64,000 nt of DNA from Entamoeba histolytica HM-1:IMSS (GCF_000208925.1 NW_001914881.1:1-64000); one strand, 5' to 3'. Shown: positions 39,534 through 49,551, counted from the first letter of the stretch. The notes: generated from the letters alone by a model not told the origin. Made by a program: numbers and translations.

Positions 39534-41390
39534 TTAAACTTTAAAAAGAAAAAAAACAAACTCTTTATGTTCTTTAATAATTTCATTGTATTTATTCAAA
39601 TAAATAAATCCAATTCCATAACCCGATCCTCTTTTTAATGAATAACCTCCTTTGATAATTCTACCAACAACATTTTCATCTAATTGATCTATTTTAATAC
39701 AACAACTTGTTTTAAATTGTTCAAGTAATTGTTGTTCTGGTATATGGATATAAGCAAAACGTTCAGGACGACCATTAACAGATATTAATTCAAATCTAAT
39801 GATTTTGTTTTGACTATCTTGAATTATATTAAGTTGACGTTCATTTTGAATAAATTCTTTTCTACGAATAACTTTAAATCCTTTCCAATTCATTTCCCAT
39901 GGTATTTGATTTTGAACAGAAAATCTCTGAATATTCATTTTTTTTGATTTAGGTTTCAAACTAGCTTGTTTTATTAAAATATCTTTTTGTTCTTCACTCA
40001 TTTGTTGTGAATATTCATTGTCAACATAATCATCAGGATATGTCATTAACCCTGCTTCATATGTTAAATATTTTCTTTCCTTTAATGCTAATGGTAATAC
40101 ACAATGCCATACTATTCTTCTCCAACAAGTTAATGCAAATAAACTAGGAACAATAAGAAAATACCCAGAAGAAAAATGACTACCATCTGATGCATTAACT
40201 TTATTTGCCATTAATAATAAAGGAATTTCTTTTTGCTCTAAAATAGCTTTTCTTGCTTCTAAATAATTATTAAATGATGAAACATCACTTAAATTAATTA
40301 TTTGTTCTAGTGTTTGTGAAACTAATTCTGTTGAAACTGCATTAAATAAATCCTTATGAGTAGTTAATTTTGTTACTGGTTTTTTTTGTTTATCCTGTTT
40401 ACTATAAAACTGTGATATGGGATTATTGATATCAGCAATCTTAACTTTTAATGGAATTACAGACGCGTTTGGTGTATTTTCTGGAGGAAGTTCACATATT
40501 CTTCTCAAAACTTCTACTCCTTTATCTTCTTCAACAAAGTCAAAAGAATTTAGTAATGAACGATGAGAATTGCCTCCAATTATTTCAAACACTCCTAACC
40601 TTTGCATTAATTTTAACTGAATTTTTTCTTTATCAAATGCTTTCATAATATCTGTTTTACTCACTGGATGCACAAAAATGACAATTCGTTTTTCATTTAA
40701 AAGTACTTTAATTGGTCCAAATTTTGTAGTATTTGCAATCCACATTCTCCATTCATTTTTATTAATAATTTCATTTAATTGTAATACCTTCATACATACT
40801 TCTCTATTGTATTGATTATTTTCTAATTCATACTCAACATAATAACTTTGGTCATAAACAACACTTCTTTTCTCAGCTGCGTTTAATAATACTCTTAATC
40901 CTTTGTCATTTCTTTCATCAGCAATTTTAACACCCCACATTTCTTTCATATGACACCTTTTAGCATGCCAAGTATGTGTCATCAAATATTGATTTTTTCC
41001 CCATGAATATTCTTTGAAGTTTCTTCTTAATGACCTTCTTGATCTTCTAATCTTTTTTTGCATCTTCTGTGCTAAAGTTTTATTGTCTTTCATTTCTTTT
41101 TCATTCTTTTTTTTCTCTCTTAATGCATTGGCAATAAACCTGTGAGGAAGTACATGACAAAAATGTGAAGCTTGTCTTCTTCTAAGATGTCTTGGAACTG
41201 CTTGATGTACTGTTCGGTTACCTGAATAAACATTTAATTGATCAGTAAACTTCTTTATTTCTTCAATTCTAGAAGCAGTCAATTCTCCAACGTTGAGAGT
41301 AGTATTTGATTTTAATTTATCTTTGTGGTATCTTCGTTCAGTATAACTCATATCTGATTCATAATAACTATTAAAAACATCAGAAAACAA
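39534..41390 (-). CDS. POP1: POP1 subunit of RNase P / RNase MRP
   Basis: Largest protein of the ribonucleoproteins that cut precursor tRNA (RNase P) and precursor rRNA (MRP). 618 residues. The N-terminal POP1 region is clear: TASRIEEIKKF, then VHQAVPRHLRRRQASHF (family PRHLRRRAMSHN), an Arg-rich RRSRRSLRRNFKEY helix, and MTHTWHAKRCHMKEMWG (family THIWHAKRFHM--KWGY). A central POPLD-like domain and a C-terminal region with GYSLKRGSGYGIGFIYL follow. Length is shorter than human POP1 (1024). It is intronless, with the first ATG of the frame at 41390. It is divergently placed from a small gene at 41467. Confidence 0.95.
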   Translation of the reverse strand: MFSDVFNSYYESDMSYTERRYHKDKLKSNTTLNVGELTASRIEEIKKFTDQLNVYSGNRTVHQAVPRHLRRRQASHFCHVLPHRFIANALREKKKNEKEMKDNKTLAQKMQKKIRRSRRSLRRNFKEYSWGKNQYLMTHTWHAKRCHMKEMWGVKIADERNDKGLRVLLNAAEKRSVVYDQSYYVEYELENNQYNREVCMKVLQLNEIINKNEWRMWIANTTKFGPIKVLLNEKRIVIFVHPVSKTDIMKAFDKEKIQLKLMQRLGVFEIIGGNSHRSLLNSFDFVEEDKGVEVLRRICELPPENTPNASVIPLKVKIADINNPISQFYSKQDKQKKPVTKLTTHKDLFNAVSTELVSQTLEQIINLSDVSSFNNYLEARKAILEQKEIPLLLMANKVNASDGSHFSSGYFLIVPSLFALTCWRRIVWHCVLPLALKERKYLTYEAGLMTYPDDYVDNEYSQQMSEEQKDILIKQASLKPKSKKMNIQRFSVQNQIPWEMNWKGFKVIRRKEFIQNERQLNIIQDSQNKIIRFELISVNGRPERFAYIHIPEQQLLEQFKTSCCIKIDQLDENVVGRIIKGGYSLKRGSGYGIGFIYLNKYNEIIKEHKEFVFFLFKV

Positions 41391-41466
41391 TAAAAAACTG
41401 AAAGGGTTATTTAATAAAAAATATTTGTTTGTTTTTTTTTTATAAAAACTTTTGAACTTAATTTCA

Positions 41467-41739
41467 ATGGAGAAATTAGAAGAAGAACAAACTGAATTAA
41501 TCAGAAAACCTCTAAACGAAAATGGAGTTGATGTGACTGAAATTGAAAATCATGGAGTTATTATCATTAATAATTCTCCTGATTCTATTGAAGTCATTAA
41601 ACCAAATGAATGTAATATCAAATTAGTCTCAGAAAATGTAAGGAAAAACTTGACAAATTCAACATCAAGCAATCCACAAGTTGCTGCACAAGTTCAAGCT
41701 GAAATGCAGAAGGTTTTATCTCAGCTCGACCAAATGTAA
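41467..41739 (+). CDS. Small protein of unknown function
   Basis: 90 residues, acidic N-terminal half and a helical C terminus (QVAAQVQAEMQKVLSQLDQM). No known domain. The ATG at 41467 follows TTTTGAACTTAATTTCA, i.e. a GAACT element 11 bp upstream. The frame continues upstream without an ATG. It could be a genuine short gene driven from the same intergenic region as POP1; the convergent BspA-like gene begins 25 bp after its stop. Confidence 0.65.
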   Translation: MEKLEEEQTELIRKPLNENGVDVTEIENHGVIIINNSPDSIEVIKPNECNIKLVSENVRKNLTNSTSSNPQVAAQVQAEMQKVLSQLDQM

Positions 41740-41764
41740 TTGAACTTTTATTAATAAATTAGCA

Positions 41765-43213
41765 CTAAACAATACAACAAGGTTTTGAAGGTATTTTAAT
41801 ACCAAAAAAGATGTCATTAGTATTTTGATTAGAGAATGGTGGAATAATAATGTTTTGAAGTTCATTACAATGAGAAAAGGCATGATATCCAATACATGGA
41901 AAACCTTCTACTACAATTGAAGTTAGTTCATAACAATTATTAAATGCTTCATCTCCAATAAACTGTATAGAAGCTGGAAGTGAAATAGATTTTAAATGTG
42001 AACATCCCATAAATGCTCGAGACTCTATGACTTTCAATGATGTTGAAAAAATTATTGATGTTAAAAGAGTACATTGATAAAATGCATTAGATTCAATCCG
42101 AGTTATGCTATTTGGTAAAATAAGTTGAGATGGCATAATATATTTAAATGCACTCCTTCCAATAACATTTATTGTTAATGGAATTTCTTCCATTATTTCA
42201 ATGCAGTCATCAGAAGTTAATACAATATGGTTAGAAGAAGGAGTTTTATTATCCAAACTTTGTTTATTAGTAATACATTTTAAGGAACTTAGAGGGGGTG
42301 GGTTGATTTTAACCAAATCACAATCATCAAAACAAGACACACCAATATAATTTAGAGAAGATGAAAAGTGAAGTTGTTTCAAAGAATGACATCCTTTAAA
42401 TGCTTCTTGACCCAATTCAATAATATTTGAAGTGTTAATAATTTCAGTTAATGACAAACAATTTTCAAAAGAAGAATGTCCAATTCTAGTTATACAAGAA
42501 GGAAGAACAACATCTTTTAATTGAGTACATTCTTTAAAACAATTGTCTGGGATTTCCTTTATTAATAAAGGTAATACAACATGTCTTAAAGATTTGCAAT
42601 TCTCAAAACTAGAAATACCAAGATGAATCAATGAAGAACATAACACTAATTTACTTAATGAAGAACAATCTAAGAAACAATCTGAACCAAGTAAAGTTAC
42701 TGTTGATGGAATTAAAATACTTTTAAGATAAACACTTTTAGTAAAACAACAATCAGCAAGGTCAGTAGTTAATTTAGGAATATGATGTTTCTTTGCATTT
42801 TTATCTTTTTTAAAAACAACTCTCTTAAAAGAAACATTAGACCTATTTAATTTTTTAGCTTCAGTATGTGTTAATAGACAACGATATACATATTTAGAAA
42901 CCCCTTTAATTCTTTTGTCATTCTTATTGAAGAGATATTGGGTTTTTATTTGAGGAAATAAACGAAGTGAATTAACTGAAATTGGATTTGATTGAAAATA
43001 ACTGAGAACAACTTGAAACCTTTTGGATATTTGAATAAAATTGATAAAATCTGACTCGGTTTGTAGGTATTGTGCAACAAGGAATAATGGATCAACTTCA
43101 AATGAAAAGAATCCAAAAGTGTCTGTTTCAGCAATTGCTAATTGAATTTGTTCTGAATATGCAGTTGATGTAGAAGAACATGAAGATAAGGTAATACTTT
43201 CTTCAGAAGACAT
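41765..43213 (-). CDS. BspA-like leucine-rich-repeat protein with CaaX end
   Basis: 482 residues. From about 155 to the end it is built of Treponema BspA-type LRR units (LRR_5), each around 23 residues, such as TSIIFSTSLKVIESRAFMGC, HLKSISLPASIQFIGDEAFN and LTEIINTSNIIELGQEAFKG. The N-terminal 150 residues contain a helical section seen in Entamoeba members of the family. The final Cys-Cys-Ile-Val is a CaaX box, predicting prenylation. A prenylated, signal-peptide-less BspA-like protein was reported at the amoeba surface. The family is large in Entamoeba and is thought to be of bacterial ancestry. Confidence 0.93.
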   Translation of the reverse strand: MSSEESITLSSCSSTSTAYSEQIQLAIAETDTFGFFSFEVDPLFLVAQYLQTESDFINFIQISKRFQVVLSYFQSNPISVNSLRLFPQIKTQYLFNKNDKRIKGVSKYVYRCLLTHTEAKKLNRSNVSFKRVVFKKDKNAKKHHIPKLTTDLADCCFTKSVYLKSILIPSTVTLLGSDCFLDCSSLSKLVLCSSLIHLGISSFENCKSLRHVVLPLLIKEIPDNCFKECTQLKDVVLPSCITRIGHSSFENCLSLTEIINTSNIIELGQEAFKGCHSLKQLHFSSSLNYIGVSCFDDCDLVKINPPPLSSLKCITNKQSLDNKTPSSNHIVLTSDDCIEIMEEIPLTINVIGRSAFKYIMPSQLILPNSITRIESNAFYQCTLLTSIIFSTSLKVIESRAFMGCSHLKSISLPASIQFIGDEAFNNCYELTSIVVEGFPCIGYHAFSHCNELQNIIIPPFSNQNTNDIFFGIKIPSKPCCIV

Positions 43214-43333
43214 GAACTAAAAGAAATTGAAGTTCATATTAAAAACAAACGAAAAGAGAAGATTTAACATTTTTAAAAAATTTAAACAACAACAAAAAAA
43301 AAAATTTAAAAGAAATTTATTGAGGTTTTACAA

Positions 43334-43338
43334 GAACT
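43334..43338 (+). promoter_or_regulatory. GAACT element upstream of the secreted Lys-rich gene
   Basis: CAAGAACTAAATAG lies 22 bp before the ATG at 43356; matches the Entamoeba GAAC element. Confidence 0.45.
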
Positions 43339-43355
43339 AAATAGTATTCAATCGA

Positions 43356-44132
43356 ATGTTGTGGAAATATTTAATACTTCTTTCATTTCTTTTTATATTT
43401 TGTCATGCTTTAATATGTAATGAAACCAACTGTAGTACTATTGAAAATAACTCAACTAAAGAATCAAAAGAGTTTATTCAAAATAAAAACACAAAGACAC
43501 ATAAGACAAGTTTTAAAGAAAAAAGGAAAGATAATCAAACAATACAAATTAAACATTCAACAAATACAATAAAAACAAATGATACTCAACAAAATATAAA
43601 AAAATATAAAAAACATCAACTTATTCACAAAAATCAATTGAAAGGAAGTGAAAATAATACTATTGATAATGGTATTGAAGAAATCACTAACAACACTATC
43701 ATCACTCAAGACCCTATTTCTAAAAAAAAGAAAATAATAGAAAAGAAAAAGAAAGCAATTACTAAAAAACATTCAGAAAAACATGAAAACAATAAAACAT
43801 CTTTATTAACTAATACTACAAATACAACGAATAGTTCATTAGAAAACAATAGTAAAATATCACTACTAACTAATAAAAAGATAAAAGAAAAAACCAATAA
43901 AGAAAAAGGTGCACAGAAGAAACAAATAAGAAATGAAAAAAAAAGACCCAAAGAAGGAAAAGTGAAAGACCAAGAAAAAATTATGAAAAAGAAATTTATT
44001 GAAGAACGTTCACGTATTAAAAAAGAAAAAAATAGAGAAAGATATCAAGAAAAATTAAAAGAAAAATTGCAAAAGAAGATTAATGGAAAACAATCAAAAA
44101 AGAAAACTACTTTAAAAAGAGTTCACAACTAA
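43356..44132 (+). CDS. Secreted lysine-rich low-complexity protein
   Basis: 258 residues. A clear N-terminal signal peptide (about 1-19, LILLSFLFIFCHALIC) is followed by a disordered body made mostly of Lys, Asn, Thr, Ser, Glu and Gln, with many Asn-x-Ser/Thr sites (NETNCS, NNST, NTTNTTNSS). The C-terminal 80 residues are very basic and helical (repeated KEK/KKK/ERYQEKLKEK). I recognise no domain. A secreted, N-glycosylated, strongly basic protein could bind acidic polymers. Compositional resemblance to the Lys/Glu-rich surface proteins of Entamoeba is only that; homology is not shown. Confidence 0.78.
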   Translation: MLWKYLILLSFLFIFCHALICNETNCSTIENNSTKESKEFIQNKNTKTHKTSFKEKRKDNQTIQIKHSTNTIKTNDTQQNIKKYKKHQLIHKNQLKGSENNTIDNGIEEITNNTIITQDPISKKKKIIEKKKKAITKKHSEKHENNKTSLLTNTTNTTNSSLENNSKISLLTNKKIKEKTNKEKGAQKKQIRNEKKRPKEGKVKDQEKIMKKKFIEERSRIKKEKNRERYQEKLKEKLQKKINGKQSKKKTTLKRVHN

Positions 44133-44373
44133 AAAAAAATATTAACTCATAATAATGTTTTGCAAAATGATCGATGTTAATCAAAAATATTTATTGAATT
44201 GGTAAAGTACATGGAATAAAAATTATTATATTTTTTTTTTAATTATAAAAAACGGTAAATTTTTCTTTTTTTTTTATAGTTCTTTTACTAAATTTTAACA
44301 ATTTATTTAAATAAATTAACTTGAAAAAATAAAAATGAAAATTTTTATAACTAATTATTCATTTTAAATAATA
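44133..44373. other. Short AT-rich spacer
   Basis: Poly-A/T runs including TTTTTTTTTAATT; no feature recognised beyond the probable promoter of the next gene (AACTTGAAAAAATAAAAATG). Confidence 0.4.
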
Positions 44374-45144
44374 ATGAATTGGAAATTTATTATTAAAAAT
44401 ATTCCACTTCTATTAATTAGTTCAATTTGTATATTCTTCCTTTTAGTTATATTACCAAACATACATAGCATAACACAAAAAGAACTCACACAAGTAGTTA
44501 GTGAATCAATATTATATAATAGTTTATTCATTTTTTCACTTATTATTATTATTCCATTAATATTTGGGTTATCATACCTCATTCATTTTATCTTTATACC
44601 TCATTTTGTTGCTATGGTTAATCCTGTTGTTGTTCCTTGTAAAGGAAGTTCAATTGCTTTATTTTGTGTTGGAACTCTTTTATTGATAGAAATTTTTATA
44701 CAAAATGCTTCATTAAAGAATATTTTTCATACACTTTCATTAATATGCTATATTATACACGTTGGTACTTATTACTATATTGTAAGACTATGCCCTTTTA
44801 CTATGTCATTTATTAGGTCAAGAATACAATCAGTAAAAGTAATACTAACTGTAGGTCTTATTATGACATTACTTTGTAAATTAATTTTAAATGGAAGTTT
44901 GTGTTTTTATTCATTTTGTTAATAACAATCTTCATTCTTATCCTTAGCAATTGCTATTCTTTCTGATTGGCTTTCAGTATTATTGGCAATTATTATTGCT
45001 AGTTGTTACTACAAAGATATCAAAGAATTTGTAGTGAATTATTATAATGATGTAGAGTCACAAAACAATGTTGAAACATTAACAGATTTAGACCCTTTAA
45101 CAATGAAAGAACTCGAAGAACCAAGTGATGTTGTGATTATCTAA
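44374..45144 (+). CDS. Multi-pass membrane protein, two exons
   Basis: Unknown function. Exon 1 (44374-44896) encodes 174 residues, and a 51-bp intron (44897-44947) joins it in frame to exon 2 (44948-45144), giving 239 residues. There are about six or seven hydrophobic helices, a conserved-looking polar loop PFTMSFIRSRIQSV between helices, and a C-terminal acidic cytosolic tail ending PSDVVII. Unspliced, translation would end in the intron, and exon 2 (IAILSDWLSVLLAII plus tail) would be missed. Several Cys and His are scattered in the helices but no motif of a known transporter or enzyme is seen. Confidence 0.82.
44897..44947 (+). other. Spliceosomal intron (51 bp)
   Basis: Donor GTTTGTGTT, acceptor ATCCTTAG. 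A TTAATAAC branch-like string lies in the middle. Phase 1 join (A|CA) keeps the membrane protein open. Confidence 0.82.
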
Positions 45145-45500
45145 AACTTATACTTCAAAAATTTACGATTTATTAATTCAACTAAAAACAAACTTTTTTT
45201 GTTTTAATTTAAAAAGTTGAAATGATTTAGAGAAGTACGATGATTAATTAACATAAATTAACATCTTTAAATGAATTTAACAATAGTTTATTAACTAACT
45301 TCTCTTTAATTTCTTTTTATTTTTTTTATTGTTTTAATAGAACAAAAAACACCCGTAGTAAGTACTTACAATAATACTTCTTTAATAAAAAACTAATTTA
45401 TCTTTCATTTATAATTTGTTTGTTTAAGTTAAATAAATGAAGGACTTTAAAATTAAATGATATTTAAAAACTTTATTTTATCACAAAAATTACTATTACA
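45145..45500. other. AT-rich intergenic region
   Basis: Convergent 3' ends; no gene seen. Confidence 0.45.
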
Positions 45501-45899
45501 TTAAATCACAGTCATTTTCTTTTCTAATACATCTAACTCTGTTATTTTTTTCTCTGTTGGTATTTTGACGTTATGGATGATTTCTTTTACTAGTTCTTGT
45601 TGTTGGGATAATTGTGTCAATTCTTGTAATTTATTTTCACTTTGAATTAAATGAGTCTGAGTTTTTTTTATTTGATTAACACAACTTTCAATGTTTTGTT
45701 GAGAGTTTTTATTGGCTTGATTATATCTTTCAATCTTATTATCAAAATAACTTAAAATATCATCCCAATTCTGTACTGATTCTTTCATTTGTGCATTTTT
45801 CAAAGTTATAATATTCTCTTGCTTTTTTTCTCCAAGCATTCCATTCTTTAATACATTTAATTCCCATTCATTCATTTCATTATCACTTGACTCACTCAT
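45501..45899 (-). CDS. Small coiled-coil protein, possible spliceosome-disassembly factor
   Basis: 132 residues. The acidic start SESSDNEMNEWELNVLKNGM resembles the EWE--QIRKG motif of the NTR2/GCFC (PAXBP1) family of spliceosome-disassembly factors. This is a weak similarity over one short motif. The rest (about 40-132) is Gln/Asn/Lys-rich coiled coil. No other domain. I keep the function open. Confidence 0.65.
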   Translation of the reverse strand: MSESSDNEMNEWELNVLKNGMLGEKKQENIITLKNAQMKESVQNWDDILSYFDNKIERYNQANKNSQQNIESCVNQIKKTQTHLIQSENKLQELTQLSQQQELVKEIIHNVKIPTEKKITELDVLEKKMTVI

Positions 45900-46418
45900 A
45901 TCTAATTAATTCTTAAAAGTTCTTATTATTATTTTTGAAGAAAGAAAAAAAAACATGTTTTAGTATAATATAATAATTATCTTTTTCTTTCTATTATTTG
46001 TATAAAAATTATACTAACCTTTGTTAATACGAATGAAAAGGAATTTAAAATTTTATTATCACTAATAACCTATTCCTTCACTTGAAAGAATTATTAAGAT
46101 AATTTTTGTCTGAGAATTTATACTAAAATCACCAAACTTTTTTTATTCTTCCAAACTTTTGTTTTGAATTTTATTCTAAATTTTTATTGATATAACTTCT
46201 AATTGAATTAATTTGGAAAGATGTATGTTTTTGAATTTTATTGACTTACTTATAAAACTCTTAATATTTTAAATTTCTTTATTCCACAAGAGAATCTTAT
46301 CAAATAAAATGGTTCTTCCTAAATAAAAGAAAAATATTTAAAATGTTACTATCTTATAATATTAAATACCAAAACTTTATTAAACATGAATAATGACACG
46401 AAAACTATAAATCAATTA
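45900..46418. other. AT-rich intergenic region
   Basis: About 520 bp with no gene or repeat recognised. Confidence 0.5.
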
Positions 46419-47780
46419 TCAAAACAGTAATGGGTCACGTGTGTTTATATAAAATGAACCATTTGGCCTTGACTCAAATATTGATGAAGAAACATAACAA
46501 CGTTTAAATGGAAATGGAAGAATCCAATGGAAATATGTAGCTTCTTGAATTGAAGAAAAATGAAGAAATATAACTCCAGACTCTGTACAAAATGAAGATA
46601 TATATGTTGGATTAAAAATTAATAATTCAGCATTAATATCAGATTCATTTAAAATTGAAAGAAGTGTTTTAGTTTGAAAATATTGAGGAAGTGAATAAAT
46701 CATAACAGTGTCATATACATCAACTTCACTGACAATTATATCTGATTCAATGTTAGATAAAGAAAACTGACTATCAGTTGTTGTTAAAGATCTTTGAACA
46801 CTTTTATACATAAATAACATATCTTGTAATTCAAATGTAGTTGTGGCTGTACTTAATAATACCCATGGAACAAAGGGTGGAAGGACTGAAAAAACAATAT
46901 TTGTTGATATTTGTGGTTTATCAGCATAAAAAGAAGGAGAAGTTACTATTCGTTGAGTAGAATAATCAAAATTAAGGTAATAAATCAGGTATTGATTTAA
47001 TAACTTTCCAAGAGAAAGATCTTTTGGGATATGACTATTGACACAATAAGGACATTCACTCCATTCTACTTTTTGAAGAGTACATAATGGTTTATAAGTA
47101 TGAATTATATGATTAGGAGAGTTACAAGGAGTAATGTCTTGAAGAGAAGGAATTCCAATGTTGTGAAGAAAATGAACAACCATAACTCTTGTTAATGTTG
47201 AAAGGTGTTGGTTTGTTGGAAATAAGTTTTGGTGAATAAGATCAACACATTCAAATAATAAAGAAATAGATGGATGTAATTTTTTATAAGACTCAAATAA
47301 CAAATAGTTATAATATCCTTCATATCTGTCAATAGATAACTGAATATAAAATTCAGGGTATGTTATTACTAGTCCTGGAATAGAAGTATTTGTAATTTCT
47401 GCTTTTTGATTTAGTCTATTAGCCATTTGTGTCAATTTCTTAAGAATAGTTGATTTCTTGTATGATAGATAAAGGTTTTGATAGTTGTTATTTGAAGAAG
47501 AGAATTTGACCATAGAACTAAATTTACTATTTAACTGAAACTGACTTCCTTCAAGTATTGAATAGCAATAAATTGGTTTTGTAAATCTATGTATATTAGT
47601 TATAAATAATTGTGCGTTAGGAAATAATTTTTTAATTGTGTCATCAATAGATTTGGGTTGTGGGGGTAAACTTTGGATTAACTTTTCATCAGTATAATTA
47701 ATGTTAGTACTAAGACTAGTCTTTTTGATTTCAATTTGATACTTTTCTTTTAACCAATTAAAAAGACAAGTCTCAGTCAT
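46419..47780 (-). CDS. Non-canonical poly(A)/uridylyltransferase-like protein, probably inactive
   Basis: 453 residues. The C-terminal half of a Cid1/TUTase-type enzyme is visible: IPGLVITYPEFYIQLSIDRY, YNYLLFESYKKLHPSISLLF, VVHFLHNIGIPSLQDI, and a PAP-associated domain SLGKLLNQYLIYYLNFDYS. At the place of the GS...DxD catalytic motif I see LEGSQFQLNSKFSSMVKF: the Gly-Ser remains but the two Asp are absent. The third Asp is also replaced (IQLSID for the usual DIS). The last 90 residues look like a degenerate RRM (VMIYSLPQ, SGVIFLHFSS). This suggests a protein that binds RNA without transferring nucleotides. Such paralogues often act as cofactors, but this is inference. Confidence 0.75.
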   Translation of the reverse strand: MTETCLFNWLKEKYQIEIKKTSLSTNINYTDEKLIQSLPPQPKSIDDTIKKLFPNAQLFITNIHRFTKPIYCYSILEGSQFQLNSKFSSMVKFSSSNNNYQNLYLSYKKSTILKKLTQMANRLNQKAEITNTSIPGLVITYPEFYIQLSIDRYEGYYNYLLFESYKKLHPSISLLFECVDLIHQNLFPTNQHLSTLTRVMVVHFLHNIGIPSLQDITPCNSPNHIIHTYKPLCTLQKVEWSECPYCVNSHIPKDLSLGKLLNQYLIYYLNFDYSTQRIVTSPSFYADKPQISTNIVFSVLPPFVPWVLLSTATTTFELQDMLFMYKSVQRSLTTTDSQFSLSNIESDIIVSEVDVYDTVMIYSLPQYFQTKTLLSILNESDINAELLIFNPTYISSFCTESGVIFLHFSSIQEATYFHWILPFPFKRCYVSSSIFESRPNGSFYINTRDPLLF

Positions 47781-48342
47781 TTAATATAAACAATGAATAT
47801 TTAAGTTTTAATGAAGTAAAAAAGATAAAAAAAAAAAAACAAGTTAAATTAAATTAATTTCTGTTTTTTGTTTTAATTGATAAAAACATTATACAAATAT
47901 GCGTACACAATCACATTTTGAAATTGTAGTTATTCCTCCAATTTGTCAATACAAGTTTAAATTAATAATCTTTGAACAATCTTGTTATTTCTCTTATTTC
48001 ACTCAATTCTATAAATACATTCTTGTTATTAAAAATTTTCACCTAAATTTTCGGGAAGAAATCCTAAAATGATATTAAAAGAATTTTGTTCAAAAGAAGA
48101 ATTTCCAAAGGAAAAAACTATAAAAAATAACAAAAATAAGTATTTTTTAAACAAGAAAAAAAGCAGTTTGCAAAAATAAAAAAGAAATAATAGAAATATC
48201 CAAAAAAGAAAATCATAAATAAAATAAATTATTAAATTAATTTTGAAAATAGATTTCGTGAAGGAAGTTCTAAAAAAAAAAGAAGAAAAAAACCTATAAT
48301 ACAAAAAGAACTGAAATTCATTTATTTCAATTTTAATTAATT
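47781..48342. other. Divergent AT-rich region with promoter elements
   Basis: About 560 bp between two divergent genes. A Phe-rich minus-strand frame (48029-48304) is a translation artefact of A-runs on the plus strand. GAACT at 48308-48312 precedes the plus-strand gene. Confidence 0.5.
48308..48312 (+). promoter_or_regulatory. GAACT element before the gene at 48343
   Basis: AAAAAGAACTGAAATTCA lies about 31 bp before the ATG, with an ATTCA initiator-like string directly after. Confidence 0.5.
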
Positions 48343-49437
48343 ATGTCTAGTTTTGTCAAATCAGTCTCTAGTACTGAAATTAAAAGAGAGTCAAAATCAT
48401 TTGAAGCAGTTCAACAAGCAGTACTAATTGCTTTATTAAATTATTTAGGTTATTCAATAGAAATTAAACATCCAGAACGTCTTGCTGCTAAAACAGTACA
48501 ATTTTTAATAGTAACAGAATTATTTTATGAAGGTAAATCACTTAATTTTGGTGAAGAAATAGAAGAAATTTGTTCTAAACGATATGAAGGAGAAAGAAGT
48601 GCTGCTCCAAATATTAAGAAAATTCGTCAAACACGTAGACATAAAGATATAAATCGTGCTGCACTAACATTCAACAGATTATTACAACTTGTTGAAAAAC
48701 ATGGTTATAAGGTAAAAAGAAGATACACTAAATCATCTTTTAAAACATTGAGAATGGAAAAGATTACTGATATTTTATTAAATGAAAAAATTATTATTGA
48801 TACTGTACAAATAAATAATATTGGAAGAGCTGTTAACAGTGTTATCACCAAAACATTTAAAAAAGGTCCATATAAAACTACAATGATTGAAGTAAGAAAT
48901 GAAGTTCTAATGAGTATATTACAACAAGTCCCATATTTTAAAAATACAATTCCATTAAAAGAAAATCAAAAATTAGGTATTCCTGAAACTATTTCATTTG
49001 ATCCTATTGATTTACCACTAGAAAATCCATACACTACAAAATATATACCAGATGATGATTTTAATGATTATTCTAAAATTCCATCTTCTAATATTTCAAT
49101 GGAAATAAATCCACCAATGATAGATAGAATTTATGATATTACAAGTGAAAGAATGAAAGAACTAGATTCACATTCTATTTCTAATCAAGTTCAATCAAAT
49201 AATCAACCTCAAATTTCAACACTTATTGATAATAGTGATAATAAATCTATTGAAAGTAAATACCAAGGAAATATAACTGAAACAATGAAACAAGGAAGAA
49301 GTTCTCCAGTTTATAAACTTATGTTTAGACCTGTTGAAGACGATAGTTATTTCCAACAATCAGTCACACTACCACAACGGTTCCAGTCAATTTCTAAATT
49401 TCAACATCCATATATGCAACCGAATGTTTATATTTAA
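48343..49437 (+). CDS. Conserved protein of unknown function, long paralogue of the gene at 8422
   Basis: 364 residues. The first 215 carry the conserved region shared with the protein at 8422 (SFEAVQQAVLIALLNYLGY, then IEIKHPERLAAKTVQFLIV; RLLQLVEKHGYKVKRRYT; INNIGRAVNSVI). The region is basic (KKIRQTRRHK) with predicted helices. After about 230 it becomes disordered, rich in Asn, Ser and Pro (YDITSERMKELDSHS, NQPQIST). A helical basic domain plus a disordered tail would fit a transcription or chromatin factor, but I do not recognise a known DNA-binding fold. The pair in one 64-kb window hints at an Entamoeba gene family. Confidence 0.8.
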   Translation: MSSFVKSVSSTEIKRESKSFEAVQQAVLIALLNYLGYSIEIKHPERLAAKTVQFLIVTELFYEGKSLNFGEEIEEICSKRYEGERSAAPNIKKIRQTRRHKDINRAALTFNRLLQLVEKHGYKVKRRYTKSSFKTLRMEKITDILLNEKIIIDTVQINNIGRAVNSVITKTFKKGPYKTTMIEVRNEVLMSILQQVPYFKNTIPLKENQKLGIPETISFDPIDLPLENPYTTKYIPDDDFNDYSKIPSSNISMEINPPMIDRIYDITSERMKELDSHSISNQVQSNNQPQISTLIDNSDNKSIESKYQGNITETMKQGRSSPVYKLMFRPVEDDSYFQQSVTLPQRFQSISKFQHPYMQPNVYI

Positions 49438-49551
49438 GTAATTGTATTTTGATTGAAGGAAGAATTATTTAATCTTATCTTTTTTATTATGGAAATAAAA
49501 TAAACAAATAAATCCCATAAACTATTTTAAAGAAAAATGATTTTATTTAAT

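Noticed and set aside
48029..48304. Phe-rich minus-strand frame of 91 codons
   Set aside because: Produced by A-runs on the plus strand; low complexity and no homology.
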